Below are positions 7,872 through 16,662 of a stretch of 39,230 nucleotides of DNA, piece after piece. Positions within the stretch are counted from its first letter, which is position 1; the number at the start of each line of letters is the position of its first letter. The position numbers and the translations under genes were made by a program. Location of the stretch: positions 1 to 39,230 of the forward strand of contig JAPKYA010000085.1 in NCBI GenBank assembly GCA_026394565.1, given 5' to 3'. Origin of the DNA: Methanothrix sp. GTDB taxonomy: Archaea > Halobacteriota > Methanosarcinia > Methanotrichales > Methanotrichaceae. Under the pieces are notes generated by a model. The model was not told where the DNA came from. It worked only from the letters and a program-made list of their open reading frames with translations, and did no database searches.

Positions 7872-8762
7872 TTATGGCTCCACCAGGCCGAAGATTGCCC
7901 ATCTCCAGTCAGCTCCCTTCGTGCGGAACGATTGATTTCGGCTCCCTTCAGGAAGCACTATTTGCACAGGCTCGCCAAAATTGCCGTAATCAGTCGTTTC
8001 CTGCAGAGTCGATTGTATGGTAAAGTTTTGCTCCTCTATCCTGAGAATCGAGGGTGTGAGGATCAAGCTGGAATCAATCTCAATTCTTCTCAAAAGAGAG
8101 GTCTGTTTGGAAATCCAGGCTGTGATTGAGACATTGCTATTGCCGAGAATTGATGTGCTGTCGAAGTCAAAGCTCTTGTTGTCGAATTCCTCAGGCAGTT
8201 GGAAGGGCGAAGACAGGTAGGAGGCAAAGATCTGCATGCCTAAAATGGTCTTCTCGATCAATGGTATTGGCTCTCCGGCCAGCTTGTAGCAGTCCTCACC
8301 GTCAATCTTCTCTGTAGCTGTGATCAACAGGTCGCTGTAGTTTAAGAGCCCCGTCTGGCCTGGAAGCTCGTTATAGTCCGCCATGAGGGCATCCGGATCG
8401 GTGATGTTAAATTGGGTCCAGTTATCTCCTTCCTTCCAGAACTCAGTGCCGTTTAAGAAGTATCCTTGCCAGGAGAGGACTTGCCCATCTCCAATATCCG
8501 TAAGCTGATGGCTCCACCAGCCTGATTTCGCAGTCAGGTTCACTTTTCCTTTCGTGGCCTTGATTGCAGCGAATTTGTCTTGCAGCGATTCATTGCTGTA
8601 GATGATAGTGCTTTCTGCAGAACGGGAATAAGTATAGCTGGTGAGATTGTCTGCGGATAGCGTCATCATCTGCTTGAGCTGATCAACGCTTACATCCTCT
8701 GCAAAGACAACAGGGAGACATAGCAGGGAAATAAAAGCGATGATTGTCAGAATAATTTTCAT
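7872..8762 (-). CDS. Secreted LolA/LppX-like protein
   Basis: 296 residues with a clear signal peptide (ILTIIAFISLLCLPVVFA). The mature part is beta-rich with repeated patterns of the lipoprotein-carrier fold: QLKQMMTLSADNLTSYTYS at the start, then GKVNLTAKSGWWS, IDGEDCYKLAGEP and SLLRRIEIDSSL. Many N-x-S/T sites suggest glycosylation at the cell surface. LolA-like folds bind lipids or hydrophobic ligands; this is a fold-level guess from pattern, not an identified ortholog. A GGAGG site precedes the ATG and a TATA box lies at 8797-8806. The DUF333-like gene follows in the same operon. Confidence 0.65.
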   Translation of the reverse strand: MKIILTIIAFISLLCLPVVFAEDVSVDQLKQMMTLSADNLTSYTYSRSAESTIIYSNESLQDKFAAIKATKGKVNLTAKSGWWSHQLTDIGDGQVLSWQGYFLNGTEFWKEGDNWTQFNITDPDALMADYNELPGQTGLLNYSDLLITATEKIDGEDCYKLAGEPIPLIEKTILGMQIFASYLSSPFQLPEEFDNKSFDFDSTSILGNSNVSITAWISKQTSLLRRIEIDSSLILTPSILRIEEQNFTIQSTLQETTDYGNFGEPVQIVLPEGSRNQSFRTKGADWRWAIFGLVEP

Positions 8763-8796
8763 GAAAAACCTCCAGAGATAAATGGGTACAACTCAG

Positions 8797-8806
8797 CTAT
8801 AAATAT
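8797..8806 (-). promoter_or_regulatory. TATA box for the secreted LolA-like/DUF333 operon
   Basis: The minus strand reads ATATTTATAG, with its centre about 40 bases before the ATG at 8762. The ribosome-binding GGAGG (8769-8773) falls inside the predicted transcript. Confidence 0.5.
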
Positions 8807-8900
8807 TCGTATGTTCCCTGGTTGGGGAGGTATTGATCACCTCTATCGCGATGTTCCCTGAGGCATCCAATAGGTTTTCGAGATTCATGAGGCGTCCAGA

Positions 8901-9449
8901 CTATTCATTCATCAATTTATATAAGTTTATATAATAACGTGTTACTTTCTCGCTTACTTTCGGAGCTTCCATCAGAGTAAAACCCAAGCCCGACTTCAAA
9001 TAGAGATCGAGAGAACCGGGCTTTGGATCTACCGTTAAATACCTGCATCCTACAGATTCGCATATTATGCTGGTTACGAGTCCAACCGCCCATTTGAGAA
9101 TATGCGTCCCAAAGCCCTTGCGCTCGCATTCCTCGGCTACTGCCAGGCGGCCTATCAAAACACATGGAAGAAATCGATAAGCGGGACTTTCTTTGCTTCT
9201 TCTCTTCACCACATCCACACTCTTCAAGTAGGGTGCGGCAACTGAGTCAGCGCTCAACGTTACAAGACCAACAACAATACCTTCATAAGAGAACAAGTAG
9301 GTTCTGCTTAACAAACATCTCTGCTCACGCAGGGCATCGTTCTTTATAAAATCGTTTAAATCTGAATTGCTGCAATGAAAATCACTGATGTCGAGGCTGC
9401 TATTCAACGCCTCGACATTGATCTCATACCATCGAATGGCAGGATTCAT
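8901..9449 (-). CDS. GNAT acetyltransferase, probable toxin of a type II toxin-antitoxin pair
   Basis: 182 residues of the TacT/AtaT-like GNAT branch. The N-terminal SDISDFHCSNSDLNDFIKND is the FxC-x(n)-LNxFL type of start seen in this branch. The core contains VLIGRLAVAEECERKGFGTH, the acetyl-CoA pyrophosphate loop in Q/R-x-x-G-x-G/A form (ERKGFG). The end SLDLYLKSGLGFTLMEAPK matches the usual Y-x-x-x-GF closing motif. Related toxins acetylate aminoacyl-tRNA. The start overlaps the stop of a 50-codon upstream gene by one base, giving tight co-translation as expected for a toxin-antitoxin operon. The tRNA target is family inference. Confidence 0.8.
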   Translation of the reverse strand: MNPAIRWYEINVEALNSSLDISDFHCSNSDLNDFIKNDALREQRCLLSRTYLFSYEGIVVGLVTLSADSVAAPYLKSVDVVKRRSKESPAYRFLPCVLIGRLAVAEECERKGFGTHILKWAVGLVTSIICESVGCRYLTVDPKPGSLDLYLKSGLGFTLMEAPKVSEKVTRYYINLYKLMNE

Positions 9450-9601
9450 CAGAACTTGATGGGATGAGATTTATAAACATCTTTAGCCTCTGCAAGCCGT
9501 CTCTTTTGTTGAGGGGTGACGGCATAGGAAGCTTCGCTCTGCCAGAACACAGCAGCATCTTCCGCTGTCAGCGTTATACCCAATCGAAGCGGTCTTGACA
9601 T
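9449..9601 (-). CDS. Putative 50-residue antitoxin upstream of GNAT toxin
   Basis: A short frame begins at the ATG 9599-9601 (MSRPLRLGITLTAEDAAVFW) and ends with a TGA whose last base is the first base of the GNAT start codon. It is too small for many gene callers. It has a charged, helix-prone C-terminal half (TPQQKRRLAEAKDVYKS). Most GNAT-toxin antitoxins are ~90-residue DUF1778 RHH proteins, so this one is about half that size and I do not recognise a standard RHH domain. Position, the one-base coupling and codon quality support a real gene; the antitoxin role is inferred from the neighbour. Confidence 0.65.
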   Translation of the reverse strand: MSRPLRLGITLTAEDAAVFWQSEASYAVTPQQKRRLAEAKDVYKSHPIKF

Positions 9602-10136
9602 ATGCTTAAGCCTTTTTTATTCAGTTTGAATGCATGAATAGATGCATTGTATTTAAACGTTTACCATAAACCACCTGGCATAATCGCCGCCTCGATGCTC
9701 TTGCCTATGTCGCAAAGCTCGCCGCCTGCCTGCCCTGGCGGAAGGGAGTTAGAGATGCGACTTGGTGCTCATGGATATTCACATCGAAATCCTGCTTTCG
9801 AAAGTATCAGATTCGACTTTCGGTCCGTTCGCAGGCTTGCCTGCGCGGACACAGACATGCGCGCAGCGCAAGCGATCTTTATGCGCGCTTCTCGCCGATC
9901 TTACGACTCGGACTCTTGCAGAAGGACTTGATATCCGATCTGGGTGGATCTTGCCACCTGCACTTTTTGTGCATACTTGAAAACGGAGTTGAATCCCTCA
10001 GAAAAATTCTTAATGTAGAAGATGTAATGACAAAAGATGATTAGTCAAATGGCAAGATGATCATCGAGGAAAGAGCTTGGCGCCAAGCATGCATAAGGTC
10101 ATGGAACGAAAACCTAATGCATTAGGAGCGGATAAG
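9602..10136. other. Long intergenic region, possibly decayed coding DNA
   Basis: About 535 bases without a convincing gene. Plus-strand frames at 9647-9931 and 9762-9980 have no recognisable domain. From about 9930 one frame reads LENGVESLRKILNVEDVMTK and stops at 10042; this looks like a real protein tail, but no start or upstream domain is identifiable. The segment may be a gene remnant. The promoter of the giant secreted protein should lie within the last 100 bases. Confidence 0.4.
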
Positions 10137-13100
10137 ATGAATAAAAAGACCTTGGTTTCATTATTTGTTGGAATTTTTTTTATTGCTATGGCCATCTGTT
10201 ATGCATCGGACGATTCAGAAGAGATGAATAATACTGCACTTTTGGATAATTTATCTCTAATAAATTCAGCCCACCCAGAAGACATCAAAATATTACCAGA
10301 GCAGCTTTCGGACGATTCCCTCTCAGTAATTCTAATAGCAGTTTTTAATAATTCAATGCCGTCTTTTAGCATAGCTGGAACAGAGGTTTTGGATAACAAC
10401 CTGATTATAAAGGTTAATTGCGAGATATCTGAGCAGGGAAGAGCAAATCTAACGCCAAGAACGGCATATACTACCTTCTTCAATCTGACTTGCCAAAACT
10501 ATAATATTCTGGTGCAAGATAACTCCACCGGCATGGAAATCGCCAGAGAGAACAGCTCCATTAAACCTGCAGGCGAATTCATAAGCAAAAATGGTCTGAC
10601 TGCCACTATAGGGACATATAAGGGCGGAATGGAAAATGGCACATTGTATCTGATGCCCTTCCCAACGGTTCCGGTCTGCCCGCCTGGACTCTTCGAAAAT
10701 ACCAGCTTCTGGGCAAATACCACAGATAGATTTTATCTGATGATTAATCTCACAAACTTTGCTCAAGATCGAAAAGAAACAAAGATAATGCTGCATTCGC
10801 CATTGGGGGATGAAATCATTATTACTCCGAGCGAAATCTATCTGGAGGACCTAAAGAACAATTCGTCCTCCCTCTGTGTGTTCCAGATTGAGAATAGAGG
10901 CCCGGATCATGGAATATATAATTTGACGTATGAATTGAGTTTTAGCGAAAATGGTGCTCAGCAGTCCATTTCCGGCATTCTGCCAATGGGAGTGTATGAG
11001 AGATATGAATACTATTATGAGGATTTAAATGGGAATCTGACTACAAATGTCAAAGTCCGAACCCCTTTCAATGACACATTCAACTACACTGCCAGTGGTT
11101 GGTCAAACAACTTGACAAAGGATGGCAAGATATGGATTCCTACAGAAACCAGATTTGAAGCAAGCTTCGGCAATTATACAATGCAGGAGCCACATAGTCC
11201 CTTTCATCTTGCCTTAGTAGGGGCGGTAGCAGGAGGGGTAATATGCGGCGGAGCAACTGCCTGGGAACAATGGAAAGAAAAGAAATCGATTGATTGGAAC
11301 GATGTGTGCAAGAATGCTGGCAAAGGTGCAGTGGGTGGAGCATTTTTAGGCTTGACATACGGCTTTACAGCCCCTGGCGCAATTGGCGCAAAACTAGGGC
11401 TCACAGGAGCAAAAATCCTTAGCAATACGGCATTGTCTACAGTAGCTTTTACAGCATTGGATGCAGGCAATGAATTCGCTGAGAAAGGGAAAATTAGTTG
11501 GTCTAACGTCTTAACAAACGCGGTCCTTAATGCAGGAGAATCGTCGATTTTATATGGAGTAGGTCATATAGCGAGCGCAGTAACACCAGCAGTTTTACAT
11601 GCAGCTCGTGGCGGCGGCGTGGGCAAATGGGCTAAAGTCAGTGAACTGATGATGAAGGGCAAAATTATAGATTCAGCTCAGCTCTATAACTCCATGGCAG
11701 CTCACTTATCCCCTCAAATATTTCAACGAGTCATTTCTGGATATGAAAATACTCAGGGTATCTTTGATCTGGATAAAGTCCTCAAGAGTGCATCATTTAA
11801 ATACGTTGCACAGCATATTTTTAAAGATCCTAATGGGGAGTATCTTGTAAAGACTAACGGAGAAGGCGGGTTATTTGAAGGTCGAGATAAGTCCACAGAC
11901 TTCACCACTACCTATCCGATTGGAGAGAATGTCGCGCAGAATTACACATCGATGATCTGCGAAGCCTCCGGAGTATGGACATACGCAGACGAGGTTGAGC
12001 ATACAACTGGACTTGGCTCCCAAGAGATTCGCTGGGGGGCGAATGAAGTAGAAGAAAATAGTGGGCTTAGATTTGATGCATCTAAAATGATCACGGCGGA
12101 CATAGAGCAAGATTTCTGTTTAGGCAAACTAACTCACTTTAACTGGCCAACAGATTCTGGCGCGGACGCTGAAAAAGCGATCCTAAATGTGGCCTTGCAC
12201 TTCACGGACCCTATGGTCTCACCTGATCCACAGTTTAATTTCGATCTAAGTATTCTTAACACGGATAATACCGGTGGGGCTTGCGACCAGAGCATTCAAA
12301 AGAGCGACACACCCTGCGACGACCTGATAATGTGGACCATCACTGAACCGACTCAGAACTTCCAGATTGGCAATGAGATTTACACACTGAATATTATTGG
12401 TTTCGTGGACAACTGGCCTGAAGGTAATCCAGTAAACGCATTCTTCACCGAGGAGAGGAAAACAAATACTGCATATCTCATCGGAAGAATAATACCTCAT
12501 CAGGTTTCAAAGAGCGCGATTCAAGATCAGCCTTTAGGCCAGTTGCCTGCCAAAGATCTCCTCTATTCTGAGGACTTCTCTAATCCAAAGAGCGGATGGC
12601 CGAGGTACAGCACAGAAGATGAGGTCTTTGCCTATGAGGATGGCAGATATAATGTTACCGTCTTCCCAGATAGCTCGTATTCATTAGAGACTCATAAAGA
12701 TGAAAATTTCACAGACTTTGTGATGGAGGTTGAGGCAGCCAAAGTCGGCGGTCCAGATCCCAGCTATTATGGATTGGTCTTTCGATACATTGATGAGAAT
12801 AATTTCTATAAATTTTCTATATCCAGCAAGGGTGAATACAAATTTAGTGGCATAAAGGATGGATCTTGGTTCGCAGTCAAAGATTGGACAAAATCCGGCA
12901 TCATTCGGACAGTAGACGCATCCAACATCATTCAGGTAGTGGCTGAAGGTGGCAGGTTCACATTTTATATAAATGGATTTAAGGTAGCATATGCTTTTGA
13001 CGGTACCTTTGATACAGGCCGTATAGGAGTTGTCGGGCAGACTGACGATGGCGGCGCGCACGTCAGCTTTGACAATCTAAAAGTCTGGTCTATTGTACCC

Positions 13101-13685
13101 TATCAGCCTTTCGGCTCGCTCCTTGTCGGGGATATACTCTATTCTGACGAATTCAGCAATAGTGAGAGCGGCTGGGCCAATTATACTACGGAGGATGTGA
13201 GCTATACTTATTATGGAGGCAGGTACTACATAAAAATCATTCCGAAGAATGCCTACTTTTATGCTTCTCAGGCAGCAGAAGATTTCGGGGATTTCGTGAT
13301 GGAAGTTGAAGCTGCCAAAGCGAAGGGCCATGATCCAGTCAAGTATGGCGCTGTTCTGAGGTTTATTGACGACAATAACTTCTACCGCTTTGACGTATCG
13401 AGTAATGGTTACTTCAAATTTGATGGGAAAAAGGACGGATCGTGGTTTAATGTTATCGACTGGACAAAATCTGATGCCATTTACGACGATGAGTCTACCA
13501 ACATCATCCAGATATTGGCAGAAGGTGACAAGTTCACATTCTATATAAATGGAGCAAAGGTTGCCGAGGCTTATGACAGTAGTTTGGGCTCAGGCAAAAT
13601 AGGACTCGTAGCAGAGACTTCAGAAGACTACGGCGAAGCACTTGTGAGCTTTGATAAGCTAAAGGTGTGGTCTATTAAGGATTAG
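10137..13685 (+). CDS. Giant secreted surface protein: Gly/Ala-rich hydrophobic region, choice-of-anchor-K-like domain and two tandem C-terminal beta-sandwiches
   Basis: 1182 residues from the ATG at 10137, chosen because it starts a signal peptide (LVSLFVGIFFIAMAICYA) and follows TAGGAG; the frame is also open from 10077. Residues ~25-350 are an extracellular region with very many N-x-S/T sites. Residues ~355-480 are Gly/Ala-rich and hydrophobic (HLALVGAVAGGVICGGATAW, GAVGGAFLGLTYGF), resembling glycine-zipper pre-toxin regions. Residues ~590-785 resemble a choice-of-anchor K domain (SGVWTY, IRWGANEVEENSGLRFDAS). Then come two ~185-residue copies of a LamG/DUF1080-like sandwich (803-986, 991-1181), both with FSN-x-SGW, DFVMEVEAAK, FTFYING and VSFD-x-LKVWSI. 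The role is probably cell-surface adhesion or carbohydrate binding. Codon use is AT-richer than the neighbours. Confidence 0.75.
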   Translation: MNKKTLVSLFVGIFFIAMAICYASDDSEEMNNTALLDNLSLINSAHPEDIKILPEQLSDDSLSVILIAVFNNSMPSFSIAGTEVLDNNLIIKVNCEISEQGRANLTPRTAYTTFFNLTCQNYNILVQDNSTGMEIARENSSIKPAGEFISKNGLTATIGTYKGGMENGTLYLMPFPTVPVCPPGLFENTSFWANTTDRFYLMINLTNFAQDRKETKIMLHSPLGDEIIITPSEIYLEDLKNNSSSLCVFQIENRGPDHGIYNLTYELSFSENGAQQSISGILPMGVYERYEYYYEDLNGNLTTNVKVRTPFNDTFNYTASGWSNNLTKDGKIWIPTETRFEASFGNYTMQEPHSPFHLALVGAVAGGVICGGATAWEQWKEKKSIDWNDVCKNAGKGAVGGAFLGLTYGFTAPGAIGAKLGLTGAKILSNTALSTVAFTALDAGNEFAEKGKISWSNVLTNAVLNAGESSILYGVGHIASAVTPAVLHAARGGGVGKWAKVSELMMKGKIIDSAQLYNSMAAHLSPQIFQRVISGYENTQGIFDLDKVLKSASFKYVAQHIFKDPNGEYLVKTNGEGGLFEGRDKSTDFTTTYPIGENVAQNYTSMICEASGVWTYADEVEHTTGLGSQEIRWGANEVEENSGLRFDASKMITADIEQDFCLGKLTHFNWPTDSGADAEKAILNVALHFTDPMVSPDPQFNFDLSILNTDNTGGACDQSIQKSDTPCDDLIMWTITEPTQNFQIGNEIYTLNIIGFVDNWPEGNPVNAFFTEERKTNTAYLIGRIIPHQVSKSAIQDQPLGQLPAKDLLYSEDFSNPKSGWPRYSTEDEVFAYEDGRYNVTVFPDSSYSLETHKDENFTDFVMEVEAAKVGGPDPSYYGLVFRYIDENNFYKFSISSKGEYKFSGIKDGSWFAVKDWTKSGIIRTVDASNIIQVVAEGGRFTFYINGFKVAYAFDGTFDTGRIGVVGQTDDGGAHVSFDNLKVWSIVPYQPFGSLLVGDILYSDEFSNSESGWANYTTEDVSYTYYGGRYYIKIIPKNAYFYASQAAEDFGDFVMEVEAAKAKGHDPVKYGAVLRFIDDNNFYRFDVSSNGYFKFDGKKDGSWFNVIDWTKSDAIYDDESTNIIQILAEGDKFTFYINGAKVAEAYDSSLGSGKIGLVAETSEDYGEALVSFDKLKVWSIKD

Positions 13686-13709
13686 ATTGTGCCATTTAGT
13701 TCGCCCAAT

Positions 13710-13750
13710 GTCAAAGAACGGGAGCGGTGAGAACTGCTCACCTCTTTGAC
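13710..13750 (+). terminator. Hairpin after the giant secreted protein gene
   Basis: GTCAAAGA (13710-13717) pairs with TCTTTGAC (13743-13750). Inside, GGTGAG pairs with CTCACC around AACTG, leaving an eight-base bulge on the left arm. It sits 25 bases after the stop codon. It may act in termination or 3' end protection, though it lacks the U-tract usual in archaeal termination. Confidence 0.4.
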
Positions 13751-13806
13751 GGGATGATGAATGGCCAGAGCGCGTCGATTTTAAGCAATCTCCGAATCCT
13801 ATATCA

Positions 13807-14049
13807 CTAAGGGCTCTTTCTGCTCCTCCCCAGCGCCATCAGCCGGGTGGCCCTCTCTGCCTCGATGCTACGACGGCAGGCCGGGCAGATCCGAATCCAT
13901 TCCGGGCTCACCAGGAAGTTGTGACCTTTGTCCTTCAGGCGTCCCAGGTTTCTCTTCAGGACGTACCTGGAGTCGCCCTCGTAGGGCTGCCGTCGGGGTT
14001 TTGGATGTCGCAGAACTAATGGTTTCATTCGGCAACTGTCCGAATTCAT
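13807..14049 (-). pseudogene. Glutamine synthetase (GlnA) N-terminal fragment, frameshifted
   Basis: The minus-strand frame contains PYEGDSRYVLKRNLGRLKDK followed by GHNFLVSPE, which matches the GlnA segment P(F/Y)EGDPRYVLKR...G(Y)xFxVGPE. Just upstream, in another frame, the same strand reads FCDIQNPDGSP, the residues that should precede it, so a single base appears missing near 13984-13986. A stop lies directly before that FCDI block, and after SPE the match to GlnA ends (it continues WIRICPACRRS, not ELEFF). The fragment covers ~35 of GlnA's ~440 residues and cannot be active. The visible frame could encode an 80-residue peptide, but I regard it as debris of a glnA copy. Confidence 0.6.
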
Positions 14050-14095
14050 AGTCCCGCAAAATAATTATATACCCAGGAAAACGATTCTCTGCCCA

Positions 14096-14626
14096 ATGCT
14101 TCTCTTTGCCCACGTGGGCCTGGCTTTGGCCTCCGCTCGCCTCCTAAGCCGCGTGAGCCTGCCCTTTCTGGCTCTGGGCTCCATGCTTCCCGATATCATC
14201 GACAAGCCCCTGGGCCTGATCGTCTTCGGCAGCCCCAACATGGGCCGCATAGTAGCCCACACGCTGCTCTTCCTGATGCTCCTCTCTGCCCTGTCCATCT
14301 ATTTTCGGGACATCAGGCTCTTCTCCCTCACCTGGGGCGTGCTCATCCACATCTCCCTGGACTTTATGTGGAACTCGCCAAAGACATTTCTCTGGCCGTT
14401 CCTGGGGCCATTTCCCAGCGCCCCCCTGCTGGACACCATGAGCTACCTGGAGATGCTTCTTTGCGGCCTGAAGAATCCAGGCGTTCTGATACCTGAAATA
14501 GCAGGCCTGGCCTATATCATATTCTTTGCCTATGCCAGGAGAAGGCAAGCCTTAGCCTGCATTGATCATCATCTCAAGCGGCCCAGAGAAAAAGCCGGCT
14601 GCATCCTGGGGGAATGGAAAGATTAG
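14096..14626 (+). CDS. YdjM/DUF457-like membrane protein (putative metal-dependent hydrolase family)
   Basis: 176 residues with about four hydrophobic segments. The start MLLFAHVGLALASARLL with its early His, then LALGSMLPDIIDKPLGLIVF, and VAHTLLFLMLL and LIHISLDFMWNSP further on, give the pattern of His/Asp residues (AH, LPDxxD, H, HxxLD) placed at membrane edges. This is characteristic of the YdjM family, annotated as membrane-bound metal-dependent hydrolases of unknown substrate. The polar C-terminus overlaps the next gene. Expression is probably linked to that downstream regulator. Confidence 0.75.
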   Translation: MLLFAHVGLALASARLLSRVSLPFLALGSMLPDIIDKPLGLIVFGSPNMGRIVAHTLLFLMLLSALSIYFRDIRLFSLTWGVLIHISLDFMWNSPKTFLWPFLGPFPSAPLLDTMSYLEMLLCGLKNPGVLIPEIAGLAYIIFFAYARRRQALACIDHHLKRPREKAGCILGEWKD

Positions 14627-14882
14627 AGCGCGCAGAAGCAAAGACCAGATCATCCTTGAGATTCTGAGGATTTGCGCCAATGGTGAGAATGTTACCAAAA
14701 TTGTCTATCAAACCAATACCAACTTCACCACCATCAAAGGCTATCTTCATCTTCTCACGAAAAATGATCTCATTGAATGCCTGGGCCCCTCCCCGCGATT
14801 ATTTAAGACCACTCCTAAAGGCATAGATATGATGAATCGCTTAAAGATGCTGCAAAGAGAGATGGAAGGGCTGGTTGTGTAA
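14562..14882 (+). CDS. Small winged-helix transcriptional regulator
   Basis: Up to 106 residues from a TTG at 14562. The conserved part begins near RRSKDQIILEILRICANGEN, and the true start may be nearer there (~14620). The fold is the archaeal winged helix of the SSO10a type: helix ILEILRICANG, then the helix-turn-helix VTKIVYQTNTNFTTIKGYLH, then the wing LIECLGPSPRLFKTTPKG and a C-terminal helix (MMNRLKMLQREMEGL) for dimerisation. It overlaps the YdjM-like gene if the TTG start is used. It ends two bases before the convergent acyl-CoA synthetase gene. Its targets are unknown. Confidence 0.75.
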   Translation: MIIISSGPEKKPAASWGNGKIRARRSKDQIILEILRICANGENVTKIVYQTNTNFTTIKGYLHLLTKNDLIECLGPSPRLFKTTPKGIDMMNRLKMLQREMEGLVV

Positions 14883-16607
14883 TCAAGCCGTCTTCATCCC
14901 GGCCGCTTCCTCCAGTCCCAGCTCCTTGATGGACTCATCTCTCATCTTGAACTTTTGAATCTTGCCGCTCACGGTCATGGGAAAGTCATCCACGAACTTG
15001 ATGTACCTGGGGACTTTGAAGTGCGCGATCCTTCCCTTGCAAAAGGCCTTAATCTCCTCAGCACCGGCAGTTGCCCCCTTCTTCAGCTTGATCCAGGCCA
15101 TGATCTCCTCGCCGTACTTCTTGTCGGGCACACCTATGACCTGCACATCGCTTATGGCCTGATGAGTGTATAAAAACTCTTCAATCTCTCGCGGGTAGAT
15201 GTTCTCTCCGCCCCGGATGACCATATCCTTGAGCCGGCCGGTAATTTTGCAGTAATCCTCCTCATCCAGAGTGCCCAGGTCGCCGGTGTGCAGCCACCCC
15301 ACCTTATCCACACACTGGTCTGTGGCCACCGGATTGTTGTAGTAGCCGCGCATGATCATGTAGCCGCGAGCGCATATCTCGCCGGTTTCGCCGCGCGAAA
15401 CAATCTTGCCCGTCTTGGGGTCCACGATCTTCATCTCGGTATGCGGCATGGGCCTGCCGATGGTCGAGACCCTCTGCTCCAGGGAATCATCGGCAGAGGA
15501 CATCGTGATGCCGGGCGAGGCCTCCGTCTGGCCGTAGGTGATCACAACCTCTCGCATGTTCATGAGGGTGCTCACCTTCTTCATGAACTCAATGGGACAG
15601 GGCGATCCGGCCATGATTCCAGTACGTAGGCTTGAGAAGTCATATTTAGAAAAATCGGGATGCTCAAGCTCGGCTATGAACATGGTGGGCACGCCGTGCA
15701 CGGCAGTGCAGCGCTCTTTCTCTATGGCCGACATAACCGACGCCGGATCGAAGTATTCGGCAGGCAGCACCATTGCCGCCCCGTGCGTCATGCAGGCCAA
15801 ATTGGAGAGCACCATGCCGAAGCAGTGATAAAAAGGAACAGGTATGCAGAGCCGGTCTTTATCTGTGAACTTCATGCACTCGCCGATGAAGTAGCCGTTG
15901 TTGAGAATGTTGTGGTGGGTGAGAACCACGCCCTTCGGGAAGCCGGTCGTGCCCGATGTGTATTGAATGTTGATGGGATCATCAAAGTCCAGGCTCTCTG
16001 CCCTCTCCTGCAAAATCTCATCAGGCACCTCATCTCCCATCTTCAGCACATCATCCCAGGAATACATGCTCGGCTGCTTCTCGCCCCGGATCATCACTGC
16101 CGTCCGGAGGAAGGGCAGCTTCTCGGAGTGGATCTTTCCCGGCTGGGCAGTTCTGGCCTCAGGACAGACCTCGTAAAGCATCTGCACATAGTCCGAGCTC
16201 TTGAAGCGATCGATGAGCAGCAGAGCCTGCGCCTCCGACTGGCGCAGAGCATACTCCAGCTCATGCGTCCGGTAGGCGGGGTTGATGTTCACCATGATGA
16301 TGCCCGCCTTGGCCGTGGCGAACTGGGTGATGATCCATTCCGCTAAGTTTGTGGCCCAGATGGCCAGACGGTCGCCCTTCTTGAGGCCGAGGGCGATGAA
16401 ACCTTTCGCGGCGCGATCCAGCTCCTTTTGCAGCTCGCGATAGGTGTATCGTTTCTCCTGGTGGATGGATACAATTGCATCATTATCAGGGTATATTTCC
16501 GCTATTTCATGGAACATATCTCCGATGGTCTTTCCAATAAGCGGTTTTTCCGAGCCGCGAAAAGCATAGCTGTGCGAGACTTTGCCTGGCATGGGATGGC
16601 AATTCAA
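14883..16607 (-). CDS. Acyl-CoA synthetase (AMP-forming), medium-chain type
   Basis: 574 residues of the ANL adenylating superfamily. The P-loop-like A3 motif is YTSGTTGFPKGVVLTH; A5 is ITYGQTEASP; A7/A8 are GWLHTGDLGTLDEEDYCKIT and GRLKDMVIRGGENIYPREIE; the A10 Lys is in MTVSGKIQKFKM. It activates a carboxylic acid to acyl-AMP and then acyl-CoA. Length and motif details fit FadD/medium-chain acyl-CoA ligases better than acetyl-CoA synthetase (~650 residues). Methanothrix-type methanogens carry several such enzymes. The start is a TTG at 16607; an in-frame ATG at 16592 is a good alternative. It is divergent from the aminotransferase, with 55 bases between. Confidence 0.9.
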   Translation of the reverse strand: MNCHPMPGKVSHSYAFRGSEKPLIGKTIGDMFHEIAEIYPDNDAIVSIHQEKRYTYRELQKELDRAAKGFIALGLKKGDRLAIWATNLAEWIITQFATAKAGIIMVNINPAYRTHELEYALRQSEAQALLLIDRFKSSDYVQMLYEVCPEARTAQPGKIHSEKLPFLRTAVMIRGEKQPSMYSWDDVLKMGDEVPDEILQERAESLDFDDPINIQYTSGTTGFPKGVVLTHHNILNNGYFIGECMKFTDKDRLCIPVPFYHCFGMVLSNLACMTHGAAMVLPAEYFDPASVMSAIEKERCTAVHGVPTMFIAELEHPDFSKYDFSSLRTGIMAGSPCPIEFMKKVSTLMNMREVVITYGQTEASPGITMSSADDSLEQRVSTIGRPMPHTEMKIVDPKTGKIVSRGETGEICARGYMIMRGYYNNPVATDQCVDKVGWLHTGDLGTLDEEDYCKITGRLKDMVIRGGENIYPREIEEFLYTHQAISDVQVIGVPDKKYGEEIMAWIKLKKGATAGAEEIKAFCKGRIAHFKVPRYIKFVDDFPMTVSGKIQKFKMRDESIKELGLEEAAGMKTA

Positions 16608-16662
16608 TCGCTAAGGGGATATAACATTATCTTAAGGCAGGTTCAGAGAATGTGGAAATTAA

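Noticed and set aside
13807-14049. Zinc-finger protein (IRICPACRRS)
   Set aside because: Only one CxxC pair occurs, directly after the GlnA-like fragment, with no second pair; better seen as debris.
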